This document shows, piece after piece, positions 8,621 through 17,814 of a DNA stretch of 49,318 nucleotides. Under the pieces are notes generated by a model. The model saw nothing but the letters and a program-made list of their open reading frames with translations. It was not told where the DNA came from and ran no database searches. Origin of the DNA: JBCCZC01 sp039188505 (GTDB lineage: Bacteria; Pseudomonadota; Gammaproteobacteria; Xanthomonadales; SZUA-38). Within the stretch, counting starts at the first letter, position 1, and the number at the start of each line of letters is the position of its first letter. Location of the stretch: assembly GCA_039188505.1 (NCBI GenBank), contig JBCCZC010000004.1, forward strand, positions 1-49,318, in the 5' to 3' direction. The translations under genes were made by a program, and so were the position numbers.

Positions 8621-9880
8621 CTAGACGTCGTAGGCGTCAAGCACCTTCGTCACCGGCGCCAGCTGCGGTAGCTGATAGTCCGGCAGGCCATCGACGAAGG
8701 GCGGCGGGTCCTCACCGTTGATCAGCGGCGCGAGATACCGATGACCGGCCTCCGTGATCCCGAAACCATCCGCCGTAATGAACGCGTCGGGCACGGTCTT
8801 CTCGACGTTGGCAACGCCGGCCAGGTCCGCATGGCCGATCCGCCACTCATAGGGGTCATCGGATACCCGTTCGATCGTTGGCATGACCGCGTTGTGTCCC
8901 GCCAGGGCCAGCCGTGCAGTGGCTTCGCCCACCGCCCAGGCCTGATCGACGTCGACGGCGGAAGCGAGGTGCCGGGCGGATCGCTGCAGGTAGTCGAGCA
9001 CGGCCCAGTGATTTTTCAAGCCCGTTCTCGCCGACAGCAGATTCGCCAGCGTGGGCCCGACGCCGCCGAGCTGCGTGTGCCCGAAGGCGTCCGTGCGGCC
9101 GGAATCGGCGAGGAATCGCCCGGACGCATCGCGGATTCCTTCCGAGACGGCGATCGTGCAAAAGCCGTACGCCGCCACCGTCTCGTTGACTCGTGCCACC
9201 AGCGCATCCTCGTCGAAGACGCGCTCGGGGAAGAGGATGATGTGCGGCGGGTCACCCGGCTGGCGTTGCGCCAACCCAGCCGCGGCCACGATCCAGCCCG
9301 CATGGCGACCCATCACTTCCATGATGAAGAGCTTGGTCGACGTCTCGGCCATCGAACGAACGTCGATGGCCGCCTCCATCAGCGAGGTCCCTACGTACTT
9401 GGCGACCGACCCGAAGCCCGGGCAGTTGTCCGTGACCGCCAGGTCGTTGTCGACCGTCTTCGGAATGGCGATGCACTGCACGGGCACGCCCATCTCGCCA
9501 CCGATCCGCGAGACCTTGAGAGCCGTGTCGCAGGAATCGCCGCCACCGTTGTAGAAGAAGTAGCCGATGTCGTGCGCCCGGAAGACCTCGATCAGGCGCT
9601 CGTAGGGACGACGATCCTGCTCCAGCGGCGGCAGCTTGAAGCGGCAGGAGCCGAACGCGCCGCCCGGCAGGTATCGCAGCGATGCGACCTGCTCATCGGA
9701 GAGCGTTGCGGTGTCGACCAGTTCTTCGTGGAGGGCGCCGAGGATGCCATTGCTGGCGCCGAAGACCGTGCCGATTTCGTGCGAGTGTCTACGGCAGGCG
9801 GTGATCAAGCCCCCCGCCGAGGCGTTGATCACGGCGGTAACCCCGCCCGACTGCGCGTATAGCGCGTTCTTTGGACCCAC
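8621..9880 (-). CDS. pfp: 6-phosphofructokinase, diphosphate-dependent type
   Basis: Interconverts fructose 6-phosphate and fructose 1,6-bisphosphate, most likely with pyrophosphate. The protein is 419 residues. N-terminal AQSGGVTAVINAS is the phosphate-donor loop. Two specificity sites indicate pyrophosphate: GGGDS at 112-116 places Asp where ATP enzymes have the second Gly of GGDGS, and PKTVDND at 140-146 has Lys where ATP enzymes have Gly (PGTIDND). MEVMGRHAGW follows as in the family. The start is GTG at 9880 with GGGAG eight bases upstream. The reversible PPi reaction allows both glycolytic and gluconeogenic flux. It stands alone between unrelated genes. Confidence 0.92.
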   Translation of the reverse strand: MGPKNALYAQSGGVTAVINASAGGLITACRRHSHEIGTVFGASNGILGALHEELVDTATLSDEQVASLRYLPGGAFGSCRFKLPPLEQDRRPYERLIEVFRAHDIGYFFYNGGGDSCDTALKVSRIGGEMGVPVQCIAIPKTVDNDLAVTDNCPGFGSVAKYVGTSLMEAAIDVRSMAETSTKLFIMEVMGRHAGWIVAAAGLAQRQPGDPPHIILFPERVFDEDALVARVNETVAAYGFCTIAVSEGIRDASGRFLADSGRTDAFGHTQLGGVGPTLANLLSARTGLKNHWAVLDYLQRSARHLASAVDVDQAWAVGEATARLALAGHNAVMPTIERVSDDPYEWRIGHADLAGVANVEKTVPDAFITADGFGITEAGHRYLAPLINGEDPPPFVDGLPDYQLPQLAPVTKVLDAYDV

Positions 9881-9978
9881 TGCGATGGCTCCCGTCTCTC
9901 CCCGCGATCAAGGCTAACCGCAGGTCCTTACGGGAGCCAAGCAGCTGCCTTCATCGCGCGGCGGCGAAGCTGCGAGGG

Positions 9979-10767
9979 TCAGATCCTGGAGGCGGTCTCA
10001 GCGCCTTCGCCAAACAGCGTGCCCATGAGGACATCGACGGGCTGTCCATCGTGCGCGACGACGTACACGGCCCCGGCCGCGACGTTGAAAGCGCGCGCGG
10101 GCAGGTTGTCCGGGGCCATCGTATCGACACCTTTCTCGACCCGCCCGGCGGGGGAGAACAGAACCGTCGTCTGCCTCGACTCCTCGTCGGTCATCACCAG
10201 GTGCATCGACGGCCCGCCCACGGGGCAGGGATACGGGTAGGCGAAGGTCAGCTTCATGCCCGAATCCGCCATCCGAATGCCGACCTCGGCCAGCGCGGCC
10301 TCGGCCTCTGCGCTCTGGAAGGCCGCCGTGCTTGCCAGCGCCTGCGACTTATCCTTCATCAGATGGTCGTAGAAGGCGGCGACCATCGGGTCGCCCGCCA
10401 TCGCGCCCTTGTCGGCCATCATGTCCTGCTTGTCGACCGCAGCGATCACCGGATCGCTGGCCGGAGCGACGTCGCTGTCCGGAAGCAGGATCGCAAGCGA
10501 CACCGCGATCACGACGGTCGCCGCTGCCGCGAGGCTCACGGGCCACCGTTGCCAGGCCGTCGGTCGGTCGTCGATTCGGGACAGGATCCGATCAGTGAGG
10601 TCGTTGTCGACCGGTAACGCAAGCGCACGCTCGAGCTTCTGCTCGAACGCTTCGGCGTCTGCAGCTTTGCGAGCCAGCGTGAGGTCACTCCGCTTCGCTT
10701 CGAGGAAGGCAGGGTCCTGCGACCGCGGCTCGCTATTCAGTATCTGGTCAAACTCTTCGGGTGTCAT
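9979..10767 (-). CDS. DUF3379 family single-span membrane protein (candidate anti-sigma factor)
   Basis: The protein has 262 residues: a cytoplasmic N-terminal ~75 residues rich in charged helices, one membrane span at about 77-95, and a periplasmic C-terminal domain. The C-terminal part contains PVGGPSMHLVMTDEE and TTVLFSPAGRVEKG, which resemble DUF3379 proteins. That family commonly sits next to ECF sigma genes, which is why an anti-sigma or signalling role is inferred; no zinc-binding anti-sigma motif is visible. The nearest ECF sigma gene is at 7030-7524, separated by two genes. Start ATG at 10767 with a weak AGAAG upstream. Confidence 0.75.
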   Translation of the reverse strand: MTPEEFDQILNSEPRSQDPAFLEAKRSDLTLARKAADAEAFEQKLERALALPVDNDLTDRILSRIDDRPTAWQRWPVSLAAAATVVIAVSLAILLPDSDVAPASDPVIAAVDKQDMMADKGAMAGDPMVAAFYDHLMKDKSQALASTAAFQSAEAEAALAEVGIRMADSGMKLTFAYPYPCPVGGPSMHLVMTDEESRQTTVLFSPAGRVEKGVDTMAPDNLPARAFNVAAGAVYVVAHDGQPVDVLMGTLFGEGAETASRI

Positions 10768-10938
10768 GTTCTTCTGTCTATGTTTGACGACCGGTCCATC
10801 CCCGAAGCCCCCGATGCCTCGCCGGTCTTTTGATCGATCGCCCCAGTAGACCCGGGTAGTCTCGATTCTATTTCAAAGTCTCGCCAATATTTTTGCGCCT
10901 GCGGGCCCCGCCGTCCAGTTTCCCTCCGATCGTGAGCC

Positions 10939-11436
10939 TCAACCGCCCGTCGTTATCGCCTGGGGCCAGTCGTTCAGACGCCAGATAGCGAAGTTGAGCG
11001 ACCCTGCGAAGGTGACCCAAACAGCATAGGGCACGAATAGGAGCGCCGCTGAGCGACTCACGCTCCAGGCGGAGACGATGAAGGCGAGGATACAGGCCAG
11101 CATGAGGAGCAGGTCCAGCAGCGCCAGCACCGGAAGCCGGACCCCGAAGAACAGCCAGGACCAGAGGGCATTGAAGACGACCTGGCCAAACCAGAAGAGC
11201 AGCGGCAGCGCAAGCAGGCTGCCCGTTTCCCGCCAGATCAACCAGGCGGCCGCCACGATGCACGCGTAGAGCACCGTCCAGGCGGGCCCGAAGAGCCAGT
11301 TGGGCGGGGTCCACGAGGGCTTGTCCAGCGATGCGTACCACGCGCCGGGCTGGAAGATCGCGCCGGTCGAAGCCGCGGCGACGATGAGTCCGATGAAAAG
11401 CAGCAGCGGCCAGTAGGACTGGGATGTCGATTCCAT
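10939..11436 (-). CDS. tspO: TspO/MBR family tryptophan-rich sensory protein
   Basis: Five-span membrane protein, 165 residues, of the TspO family that binds tetrapyrroles and affects their degradation or export. Family landmarks are KPSWTPPNWLFGPAWTVLY near residues 39-57, the segment FNALWSWLFFG near 88-98, and a late NFAIWRLN. Tryptophans are frequent, as expected. Five hydrophobic stretches are visible. No photosynthesis gene is nearby; hemH is 26 kb away. The 171-bp gap to the DUF3379 start shows no clear promoter or terminator. Confidence 0.93.
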   Translation of the reverse strand: MESTSQSYWPLLLFIGLIVAAASTGAIFQPGAWYASLDKPSWTPPNWLFGPAWTVLYACIVAAAWLIWRETGSLLALPLLFWFGQVVFNALWSWLFFGVRLPVLALLDLLLMLACILAFIVSAWSVSRSAALLFVPYAVWVTFAGSLNFAIWRLNDWPQAITTGG

Positions 11437-11535
11437 GACCCCGATTATGCCTCACTCGTTCGCGCGGCAGCCGGTGGCCGTCGGTCCCGGGGAACCGGCA
11501 CACCTCCCCGCGCCGATTCGCGCTGCGAGTCGATA

Positions 11536-13533
11536 TCAGGGACAGCTCGTTCCCGCCAACCGAGTGATCCGCTGGTAGTCGTAGCCGCCGGCCCCGAAGC
11601 CGGGCACGGTCGACTGGTAGTCGAGGCGCAGCGTATCGCAGCCGGTGTATTCGAGAACCAGCTCGCCCCAGCTCTCCAGAGCAATCTCCCCCGGATCGAA
11701 GTCCGGCCCGAAGCGGGTCGAGCGCGCCGGGTAAAGCATCTGGGCCCGGACCCGGTCGCCGTCCACCAGAACCTCGCCACTGATGATCCAGAGCGGATTG
11801 CCCTCGGGATCGAAGGTGTACCAGATCACCAGCACCCGGCCATCGCTGAGCCACTGCACGAATATGCCCTCGCCATCCCGGGCGGGATCGAAGAACGAGC
11901 CGGACCGGCCCGCGTTGGCGGGCGCGGGACCGCTGCAGGGGACGACCGTGGAGAGCCGGGTCGCGTCCACCAGCAGATCGGGAAAGGCGCTGTCCGGCGA
12001 ACCCTGGAAGGCGAGTTTGCCCTGGCGGGCGTCGACCTCGCAGTCCGAAAAGACCATCGCCATGCCTGCGGCCGTCCTGCGCTCGATCTCGCTGGGGTTC
12101 AGGTCCGGGCCGAAGCGTCCCCCGGTGACTTCCAGCATCTCGTCGAAGACCACCGAGTTACCGACCGTCTTGCCGATGCCAACGGCCCACGCCGGTCCGG
12201 CGGTGTCCGGACGGTAGGTGAACAGCCCGGCGAAGGCCCGGCCGTCAGGGAGCAGTTCGAGGAACACGCCTTCACCGGGACGCGCTGGATCGAAGTAGGC
12301 GGCGCTCTGGGCCGCGACGAGATCGGGACCGCCCTGGACCTCGTAGTCGCCGATATCGCATTCGAAGACGCCGTCGCCGTTCCCGTCCTGGGGTCGCCCG
12401 AGTTCGCGAGCATCCTTGTAGCCGCAGGGCAGGCCCGTCCCGCCGAGATTCTGCGCGATGGCGGCGTTGAGTTCGGGCGACGCACCGTCGATCGCGCCGC
12501 TGCCCTGCTTGAGCGTGGGCACGCCGTTGCGGACCTCGACGCCGGATTCCGCGCCTGACTGATCCGTTTCCTGGTCCAGGGCGCAGCTCTCCTCGGTGCT
12601 CAGGTTGAAGCCCAGCGACTCGATCTGGTCGCTGCCGTTGCAGATCGACTTGCTGGCGACATCCCCCACCAGCAGGTTGCCGTATAGGCGCACCGGCGCC
12701 ACCGCATTGATCGCATCGGCGGCAGCGATGAGCGTGCTCCCCTGAACCGCAAGCACGCCGTCCCGGTTGTCGATGAGGCTGTTGAAGATCGTGCCGCAGC
12801 CCGAGAGAAAGGTGCTGCCACGAATGGCCGTCGCAACGACGTCATCGTCAAGGCGTGAGTCCTGGGACAGGACGCAGCCGGCGGCGCCCGCGTTGACGGT
12901 GAACAGGGCGTTGTTGATGCGTGCCCGCGCCCGCTCGGTGACCGCCAGGACTCCGCCGGACCCGACGGCGAGATTCTGATCGATGATGCAGCGGTCGATA
13001 CTGACCGAGGCATCGTTCAGCGCGAAGATCACCCCGCCCGAACCGCCCGAGACGTTGGCGTCGAGGCGGCAGTCGCTCATGATCAGACGGCCGTTGAAGT
13101 CCACCCGGAACGCGCCCCCGCTGTCGGTGGTGGAGAAACTCGAGACCCGGGCACGCCGAAGCTCGAGGACACCGCCGAAGCCGATCGTGGCGAAGCGCCG
13201 CGTCTCCGCGGCCAGCTGGGAACCATCGAAGAGCAGGATGCCCGGATCTCCGGGCGCGGGCGTGACGCGTACCCGGCTGCTGATCCGGGGCAGCACCGTG
13301 TCCCCGCGCGGATTCAGCTCGAAGAGATCCCGCGTGAAAACGAATGGCTCGAGCTCACCCGACACGCCTCGAATGACCCGGATCTCGGCCTCCGGGACCG
13401 CCGCGGCGCGCTCGAAGGCCGCGATGAGCCCTTCCTCGTTTCCGGCGAGCACCTCGAAGACCTCCGGGGCCGCCTGAGCCCCCATGGCAAGGGTGACAGC
13501 CAGAACCCCGGCTGCTGTATTGATCCGCTTCAT
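11536..13533 (-). CDS. Secreted protein: parallel beta-helix region plus two FDPAR-GEG repeats
   Basis: The protein has 665 residues. Residues 1-22 form a signal peptide ending in AQA. Residues ~90-330 have the spaced short repeats of a right-handed beta-helix (GGAFRV, GGVIFA, GGVLAV). At ~330-400 a segment with GSGAIDGAS, an 'R-P-DGNGDG' stretch and CDIGDYE resembles the polymorphic outer membrane protein / choice-of-anchor C-terminal module. Two copies of a ~125-residue repeat follow (about 411-535 and 541-665), each with FDPAR-GEG, W-GxG-like and RFGPDxxP blocks. The start is ATG 13533, with AGGAG seven bases upstream. It is exported, probably surface or extracellular; its ligand is unknown. 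Confidence 0.75.
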   Translation of the reverse strand: MKRINTAAGVLAVTLAMGAQAAPEVFEVLAGNEEGLIAAFERAAAVPEAEIRVIRGVSGELEPFVFTRDLFELNPRGDTVLPRISSRVRVTPAPGDPGILLFDGSQLAAETRRFATIGFGGVLELRRARVSSFSTTDSGGAFRVDFNGRLIMSDCRLDANVSGGSGGVIFALNDASVSIDRCIIDQNLAVGSGGVLAVTERARARINNALFTVNAGAAGCVLSQDSRLDDDVVATAIRGSTFLSGCGTIFNSLIDNRDGVLAVQGSTLIAAADAINAVAPVRLYGNLLVGDVASKSICNGSDQIESLGFNLSTEESCALDQETDQSGAESGVEVRNGVPTLKQGSGAIDGASPELNAAIAQNLGGTGLPCGYKDARELGRPQDGNGDGVFECDIGDYEVQGGPDLVAAQSAAYFDPARPGEGVFLELLPDGRAFAGLFTYRPDTAGPAWAVGIGKTVGNSVVFDEMLEVTGGRFGPDLNPSEIERRTAAGMAMVFSDCEVDARQGKLAFQGSPDSAFPDLLVDATRLSTVVPCSGPAPANAGRSGSFFDPARDGEGIFVQWLSDGRVLVIWYTFDPEGNPLWIISGEVLVDGDRVRAQMLYPARSTRFGPDFDPGEIALESWGELVLEYTGCDTLRLDYQSTVPGFGAGGYDYQRITRLAGTSCP

Positions 13534-13576
13534 CGTCAATCTCCTGATCCTTCAGGCGGCCATCGTAGCGTGAACG

Positions 13577-13599
13577 GGCGACCTCGCGGCGAGGTCGCC
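13577..13599. repeat. 10-bp perfect hairpin in a 260-bp intergenic gap
   Basis: GGCGACCTCG (13577-13586) pairs with CGAGGTCGCC (13590-13599), loop CGG. Two weaker inverted repeats lie in the same gap: TTCCGC/GCGGAA at 13679-13696 and GAAAC/GTTTC at 13712-13724. The gap (13534-13793) holds no credible gene. The hairpin lies 44 bp upstream of the downstream gene's start, so it could end the upstream transcript or structure the leader. Confidence 0.45.
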
Positions 13600-13793
13600 G
13601 TCACGTCCGGCGACGGTAGCTCGTGCCCATCCGAAAACGACGGGCGCAAGCACGGTACCCGGAAGCGCTACCAACCCGTTCCGCCGCCGCGCGGAAATGG
13701 TCAGGAGCTCGGAAACGACGTTTCTCGGGTTCCGGCCTTGATTGCTGCGGATGGTCGTGTGCGGACGCACTCCAGGCAGCGCATCGAACGGCC

Positions 13794-16700
13794 CTATTCG
13801 AACCCGCTGGCGAAGACCGTCTGCGGCAGCACCGGCAGTTCGACCACGGTGAGGTTGTCGCCCGTCGTGTCGGGCTCCGGGCTGGTCACGTCGATCACAT
13901 AGCCCAGGCGTTCGGGATCGAAGTCTGGCTCGGGCAACAGCAGCACGGTGATCGTCTCCACCTGCCCCGGCGCAAGCGTGCCGAGGTCGCAGGTCGTCGT
14001 GCTCCCCACGTGCCTGCAGGTGCCCTGCGTGCCGTCCGCCGCAAGGAGCTGGACACCATCCGGTAGCTCGCCGGTGAAGCGGACGTTCGTGGCCGGGAGC
14101 TCGACGAGCGGCGGCAGACCCGAACCGGGTTCGGGCTGCGTCGGCGGTGCATTGGTGACGTCGATCAGCAGCCTCACCATCGTCCCGGGCGCCGCCGGGG
14201 CGTCGGACTCGGGCGTGGCCTCGAGGACGAGGTCCAGCATGGGCACGAGCATGATCTCGGCCTCCGCATCGCCGAAGGGGCTGCCGAAGCCGTTGTCGAA
14301 CACCGCGACGTTCACGGTCTTCATGCCCCCCTCGAACCAGGTGTGCTCGGCGACGAACTGGCCCACCCCCCGGACCACCGGGGTGATGATGGGCTCGTCG
14401 CCAGCCATCGCATCGCTCGGGGGCGCCTGGCCGACGGCATCGCTGTTCCCGTCCCCCCAGTTGATGACCAGGAAGTGGTCCTGGTCGAAATCCGGGTCCT
14501 CGAATTCACCCATCAGCGGCACGGGATAGCCGAGCCCTGCCTGCGCGCGCGACCCGACGATCTTGCCCTCGAGGAGACCCTTGATCGCCTTGGGCATCCG
14601 CGACTTGGCATCGCCCGTCAGGCGGACGATCGGTGCGTCGTTGACCGGGTTGACGGTGATGTCCACCACCGCAGGGTTCGACCGGTCGCGGCCGTCGTCG
14701 ACCTCGAAGACCACCTGGTCGACGCCCACGAAATCTCTCTCGGGCGTGTAGCTCCGGAGCTCACCGGTCCCGGTCAAGGTGCCGTGCGCTGGCCCTTCGA
14801 CGATCCGATAGGTCAGCGTATCGAGGCCGTTGAAGTCAATGCCGGCGATGCCGTCGGGGTCCGAAGCCAGCAGATCGACATCAACCCGCGTTTCCTCATC
14901 GGTCGTGACCGCATCATCGAACGCCTCCGGTGGCCGGAAGGCGCGCGTGACGGCGATCGTCGCGGTGCCGAGGTTCGAGTCGGCCAGCCCATCGGAAGCG
15001 CGGAAGGTGAAGCGGTCCGTGCCCTGGAAGTCGTTGTTCGAGGCGTACTCGACAACGACGCCATCCGGGCGGATGTCCTTGAACGGCGCGGTCTCGAAGA
15101 TGTGCATGAGCGCGCGATCGCGGTCGAGGACGAAGAACTGGGTCGCGTTGACGCTGATGTCGATCGGCCGCCCCATGTCGCCCAGCACGAAGCAGCTTCC
15201 GTCACAGACGGAGGCCGCCTCGCCGGCGAAATCGCCCAGCGGCGTGAAGCGCTGAACGCGACTGTTGTCGTAGTCGGTGACGTAGAGGATGTCCTCGGGG
15301 TCGAGGGCCATCCCCGCCGGCGTGTTGAACTGCCCAGGCCCGGTGCCCGTCTCCTGGGTCACCGTGCAGGGCGTGGTCGCACTGCAGGAGTAGCCGAAGC
15401 TACGACCGTTCTCGTCGTCGCAGCCAGGGCCGGAATCACATCGACCCATCCAGCCGACCATGGCGCCGGGGGTGAAGGTCTGGCCGTCCCAGGTCGACGG
15501 TGCGAACTTGAAGATCCGGTGTGCGTCGGAATCGCTGACGTAGACCGCGCCTTCCGAATCCACCTCGATCGTGTAGCCCGCGGTGCTGCTGCCCGCCACG
15601 CTCGTGCCCGAGAGGAACGAACTGCCCCCCGCGAGGCTGCCGACGTACGCCGGCTCCTGGTTGCGGACGTCGTTGGCGTCGTAGACGTGGAGGCGCTGCC
15701 GATCGGTGGCGTAGATGAGCCCAGAGGCGGGATCGAGCTCCGCCGACTTGAGGGAGGGCACCGCCGCCGGCGAGCGGACCGTGAACTTGAAGCTGGTCTC
15801 CCGGCTCAGGTCCTCGTTCAGCGGCGTCAGGAACATGGGACTGCTGGTGGCATTGCCACCGGCCGGCGTGACTGTGTAGAGCCCGCCGGCGTTGTCAAGG
15901 GTGATGCGCTCGACCCCCGCCGCCGCGTCCACCTGGTCGAGGAGCTCGCCATCGGGGCTCCACTTGGAGATGCGGTTCCGGGTGATCGCATTCCCACCGC
16001 CGGTGCATTCGAAGTACTCGTCGAGCACGAAGTGGATGCCCGCGTCGGTTACGTGGACGAACTCGGGGCGGTACACGAAATCGACCGGGATGACGCCGGG
16101 GTCACCGGGACCGCAGAAGGCGGCCGCAAGGTCGTTGACCGCGTTGTTCGACGTATTCAGGATCTCGCCCACCAGATCGGTCGGACGGACCCGCAGATCC
16201 TCGATGAAGTACGGCACGAGCGGGGCGATGAAGAAGCCGTCCCCCGGCGGGGTGACGATGTCGAACATGAGCGGATCGAAACGCCCCGACAGGAAATCGC
16301 CATCGCTCCCCGACAGGGTGATCTCGACGCCCTGCCCCGTGAGCGTTGCCGCGCTTGCGTCGTCGACGCGGGGCGGCGTGTTGCTCCCCGGCGCCTTGAC
16401 GGTGATCCACTGGGACCGCGTGTCGCTGTTGCCCGAGCTGTCGATGGCGGTCCAGATCACTTCCGTGCGCGCGTTGACCGGGAATGCCGCGGGCGACGTG
16501 TTGGCCACTTCGGGATCGGGATCCGCCACGTCGAAGACCACCGCCGTCCCGATGTCCACCGCGGCGGGTTCAGGTGGGTCTGTGGACTCGAAGACGCGGC
16601 TCGGCGGCACCAGCAGGATCGGCGGACGCGTGTCCTGCACCAGGACGTTCTGGATCACTGTGGCCACGCCGCTGTTGCCACCGCCCACCGGGCCGGTATC

Positions 16701-17741
16701 CCGGGCCTCCCAGGTAATGGCATTGGCGCCGAGGGGTAGAAGGAAAGGCGCATCGTTGCCGACCAGCAGCGGTTCGCCGCAGGGATCCTCCGCGGCGATG
16801 TAGCTGCGGAACAGATCGCGGTAAGGCTCGAAGCGCTCGCCACCGAAGCTGTTGGCCTCGAGGACGACCGGATCGGCGGTGCCCGGCGGCGGCCGGTAGG
16901 CGATCTCGGGCGGCGTGACGTCGAAGACGGTCAGCGAGCGCGACTGCTGATGGAAGGCCGAACCCCGTGCCTCGGCCGCGAGGCAGGTACCCCGTTCCTC
17001 GAAGCCCGCGTCGCAGGCGCTGTCGTCCTCGAGCGCGAAGCCGACGCTGAGAACTCCGGCCTCGACCCCCGCATTGATGAGGAAGAGCCCGCCGATCTCC
17101 AGGGCCCGTTTCGCGGTTCTCGGACTGGTCTGGAGCTCGAAGAAGGCCTTGACATATTTCACCTGGTTCGTGATGTAGAACAGCGCAACGGGCAGCGCAA
17201 CGTCGAGCACGGGGTCAAGCTGGGTGGCGGCCGTCCACTCGATCGGGTGGTTGCCCGACGGAAATACGACCGTCCGGTCGTCCGGCGTCCAGTCAACGAG
17301 GTACTCGTTGGTGACACGGAGCTCGACCTCGGCGTTCGCGTGCCGTACCACCGGCGACGTGGTGGCAAGAAGCCCCCAGTCCGTCGGCAGGTCGTCGATG
17401 TCGGCAAGCCCGAAGAGGTTCTCGTAGTCGCCCTTGACCTGGGGCAGGTGGAAGTCGAGCAGGCAGCCGTCCGGGCTATTCGGTTCCGCGGGTTCCGGAT
17501 CGCTGGTGATCAGCACGGCTCGCCGGGTCTTGCCGCCGATGTCGAGCGCGATGGTCGCGAGGCTGGCGCCGGCGCCGACGGGTCCCGGCAGGAGCGAGGT
17601 CGGAAAGAGAGTCAGGAATGCGGAAGCAAAGGCCGTATAGGCAAACTCGTAGTCCGCGTTGTCGGCAATTTCAGCCCGCGTCGCGGACGTGGTCACGGCC
17701 GCCGCGAGGGCGGCGGCGAGGATATGATTGTTCGATGCCAT
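13794..17741 (-). CDS. Very large secreted multidomain protein (HYR, NHL-like, cadherin/Ig-like, PKD-like, DUF11-like)
   Basis: The protein has 1315 residues. A signal peptide spans ~1-23. Two HYR-like blocks follow, near 272 (FDVTPPEIAYRPP) and 367 (QDTRPPILLVPP). NHL-type beta-propeller repeats lie at about 600-880 (PAGMALDPEDILYVTDYDNS, VYVSDSDAHRIFKF). Cadherin-like 'tandem' domains are near 937-1030 (DDAVTTDEETRVDVDLLA). A PKD-like segment with VINWGDGNSD is near 1087, and a DUF11-like domain near 1167-1300. The last residues are VFASGFE, a short tail that may be a sorting tag. It is divergent from the ECF sigma-kinase pair with only 73 bp between starts, so shared control is plausible. 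Function unknown; an adhesin or surface sensor is a guess. Confidence 0.72.
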   Translation of the reverse strand: MASNNHILAAALAAAVTTSATRAEIADNADYEFAYTAFASAFLTLFPTSLLPGPVGAGASLATIALDIGGKTRRAVLITSDPEPAEPNSPDGCLLDFHLPQVKGDYENLFGLADIDDLPTDWGLLATTSPVVRHANAEVELRVTNEYLVDWTPDDRTVVFPSGNHPIEWTAATQLDPVLDVALPVALFYITNQVKYVKAFFELQTSPRTAKRALEIGGLFLINAGVEAGVLSVGFALEDDSACDAGFEERGTCLAAEARGSAFHQQSRSLTVFDVTPPEIAYRPPPGTADPVVLEANSFGGERFEPYRDLFRSYIAAEDPCGEPLLVGNDAPFLLPLGANAITWEARDTGPVGGGNSGVATVIQNVLVQDTRPPILLVPPSRVFESTDPPEPAAVDIGTAVVFDVADPDPEVANTSPAAFPVNARTEVIWTAIDSSGNSDTRSQWITVKAPGSNTPPRVDDASAATLTGQGVEITLSGSDGDFLSGRFDPLMFDIVTPPGDGFFIAPLVPYFIEDLRVRPTDLVGEILNTSNNAVNDLAAAFCGPGDPGVIPVDFVYRPEFVHVTDAGIHFVLDEYFECTGGGNAITRNRISKWSPDGELLDQVDAAAGVERITLDNAGGLYTVTPAGGNATSSPMFLTPLNEDLSRETSFKFTVRSPAAVPSLKSAELDPASGLIYATDRQRLHVYDANDVRNQEPAYVGSLAGGSSFLSGTSVAGSSTAGYTIEVDSEGAVYVSDSDAHRIFKFAPSTWDGQTFTPGAMVGWMGRCDSGPGCDDENGRSFGYSCSATTPCTVTQETGTGPGQFNTPAGMALDPEDILYVTDYDNSRVQRFTPLGDFAGEAASVCDGSCFVLGDMGRPIDISVNATQFFVLDRDRALMHIFETAPFKDIRPDGVVVEYASNNDFQGTDRFTFRASDGLADSNLGTATIAVTRAFRPPEAFDDAVTTDEETRVDVDLLASDPDGIAGIDFNGLDTLTYRIVEGPAHGTLTGTGELRSYTPERDFVGVDQVVFEVDDGRDRSNPAVVDITVNPVNDAPIVRLTGDAKSRMPKAIKGLLEGKIVGSRAQAGLGYPVPLMGEFEDPDFDQDHFLVINWGDGNSDAVGQAPPSDAMAGDEPIITPVVRGVGQFVAEHTWFEGGMKTVNVAVFDNGFGSPFGDAEAEIMLVPMLDLVLEATPESDAPAAPGTMVRLLIDVTNAPPTQPEPGSGLPPLVELPATNVRFTGELPDGVQLLAADGTQGTCRHVGSTTTCDLGTLAPGQVETITVLLLPEPDFDPERLGYVIDVTSPEPDTTGDNLTVVELPVLPQTVFASGFE

Positions 17742-17814
17742 GGTTCTCGATTAGCAGTGCGCCTTCTTCCAACGGCGTGAACAGCGGGAGAATCGGGTCA
17801 CGGAGGACCGACGC

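Noticed and set aside
14343..16739. 798-codon open frame antisense to the large secreted protein
   Set aside because: Arg/Asp/Gly-rich shadow without domains; the minus-strand frame has recognisable HYR, NHL and cadherin-like blocks.
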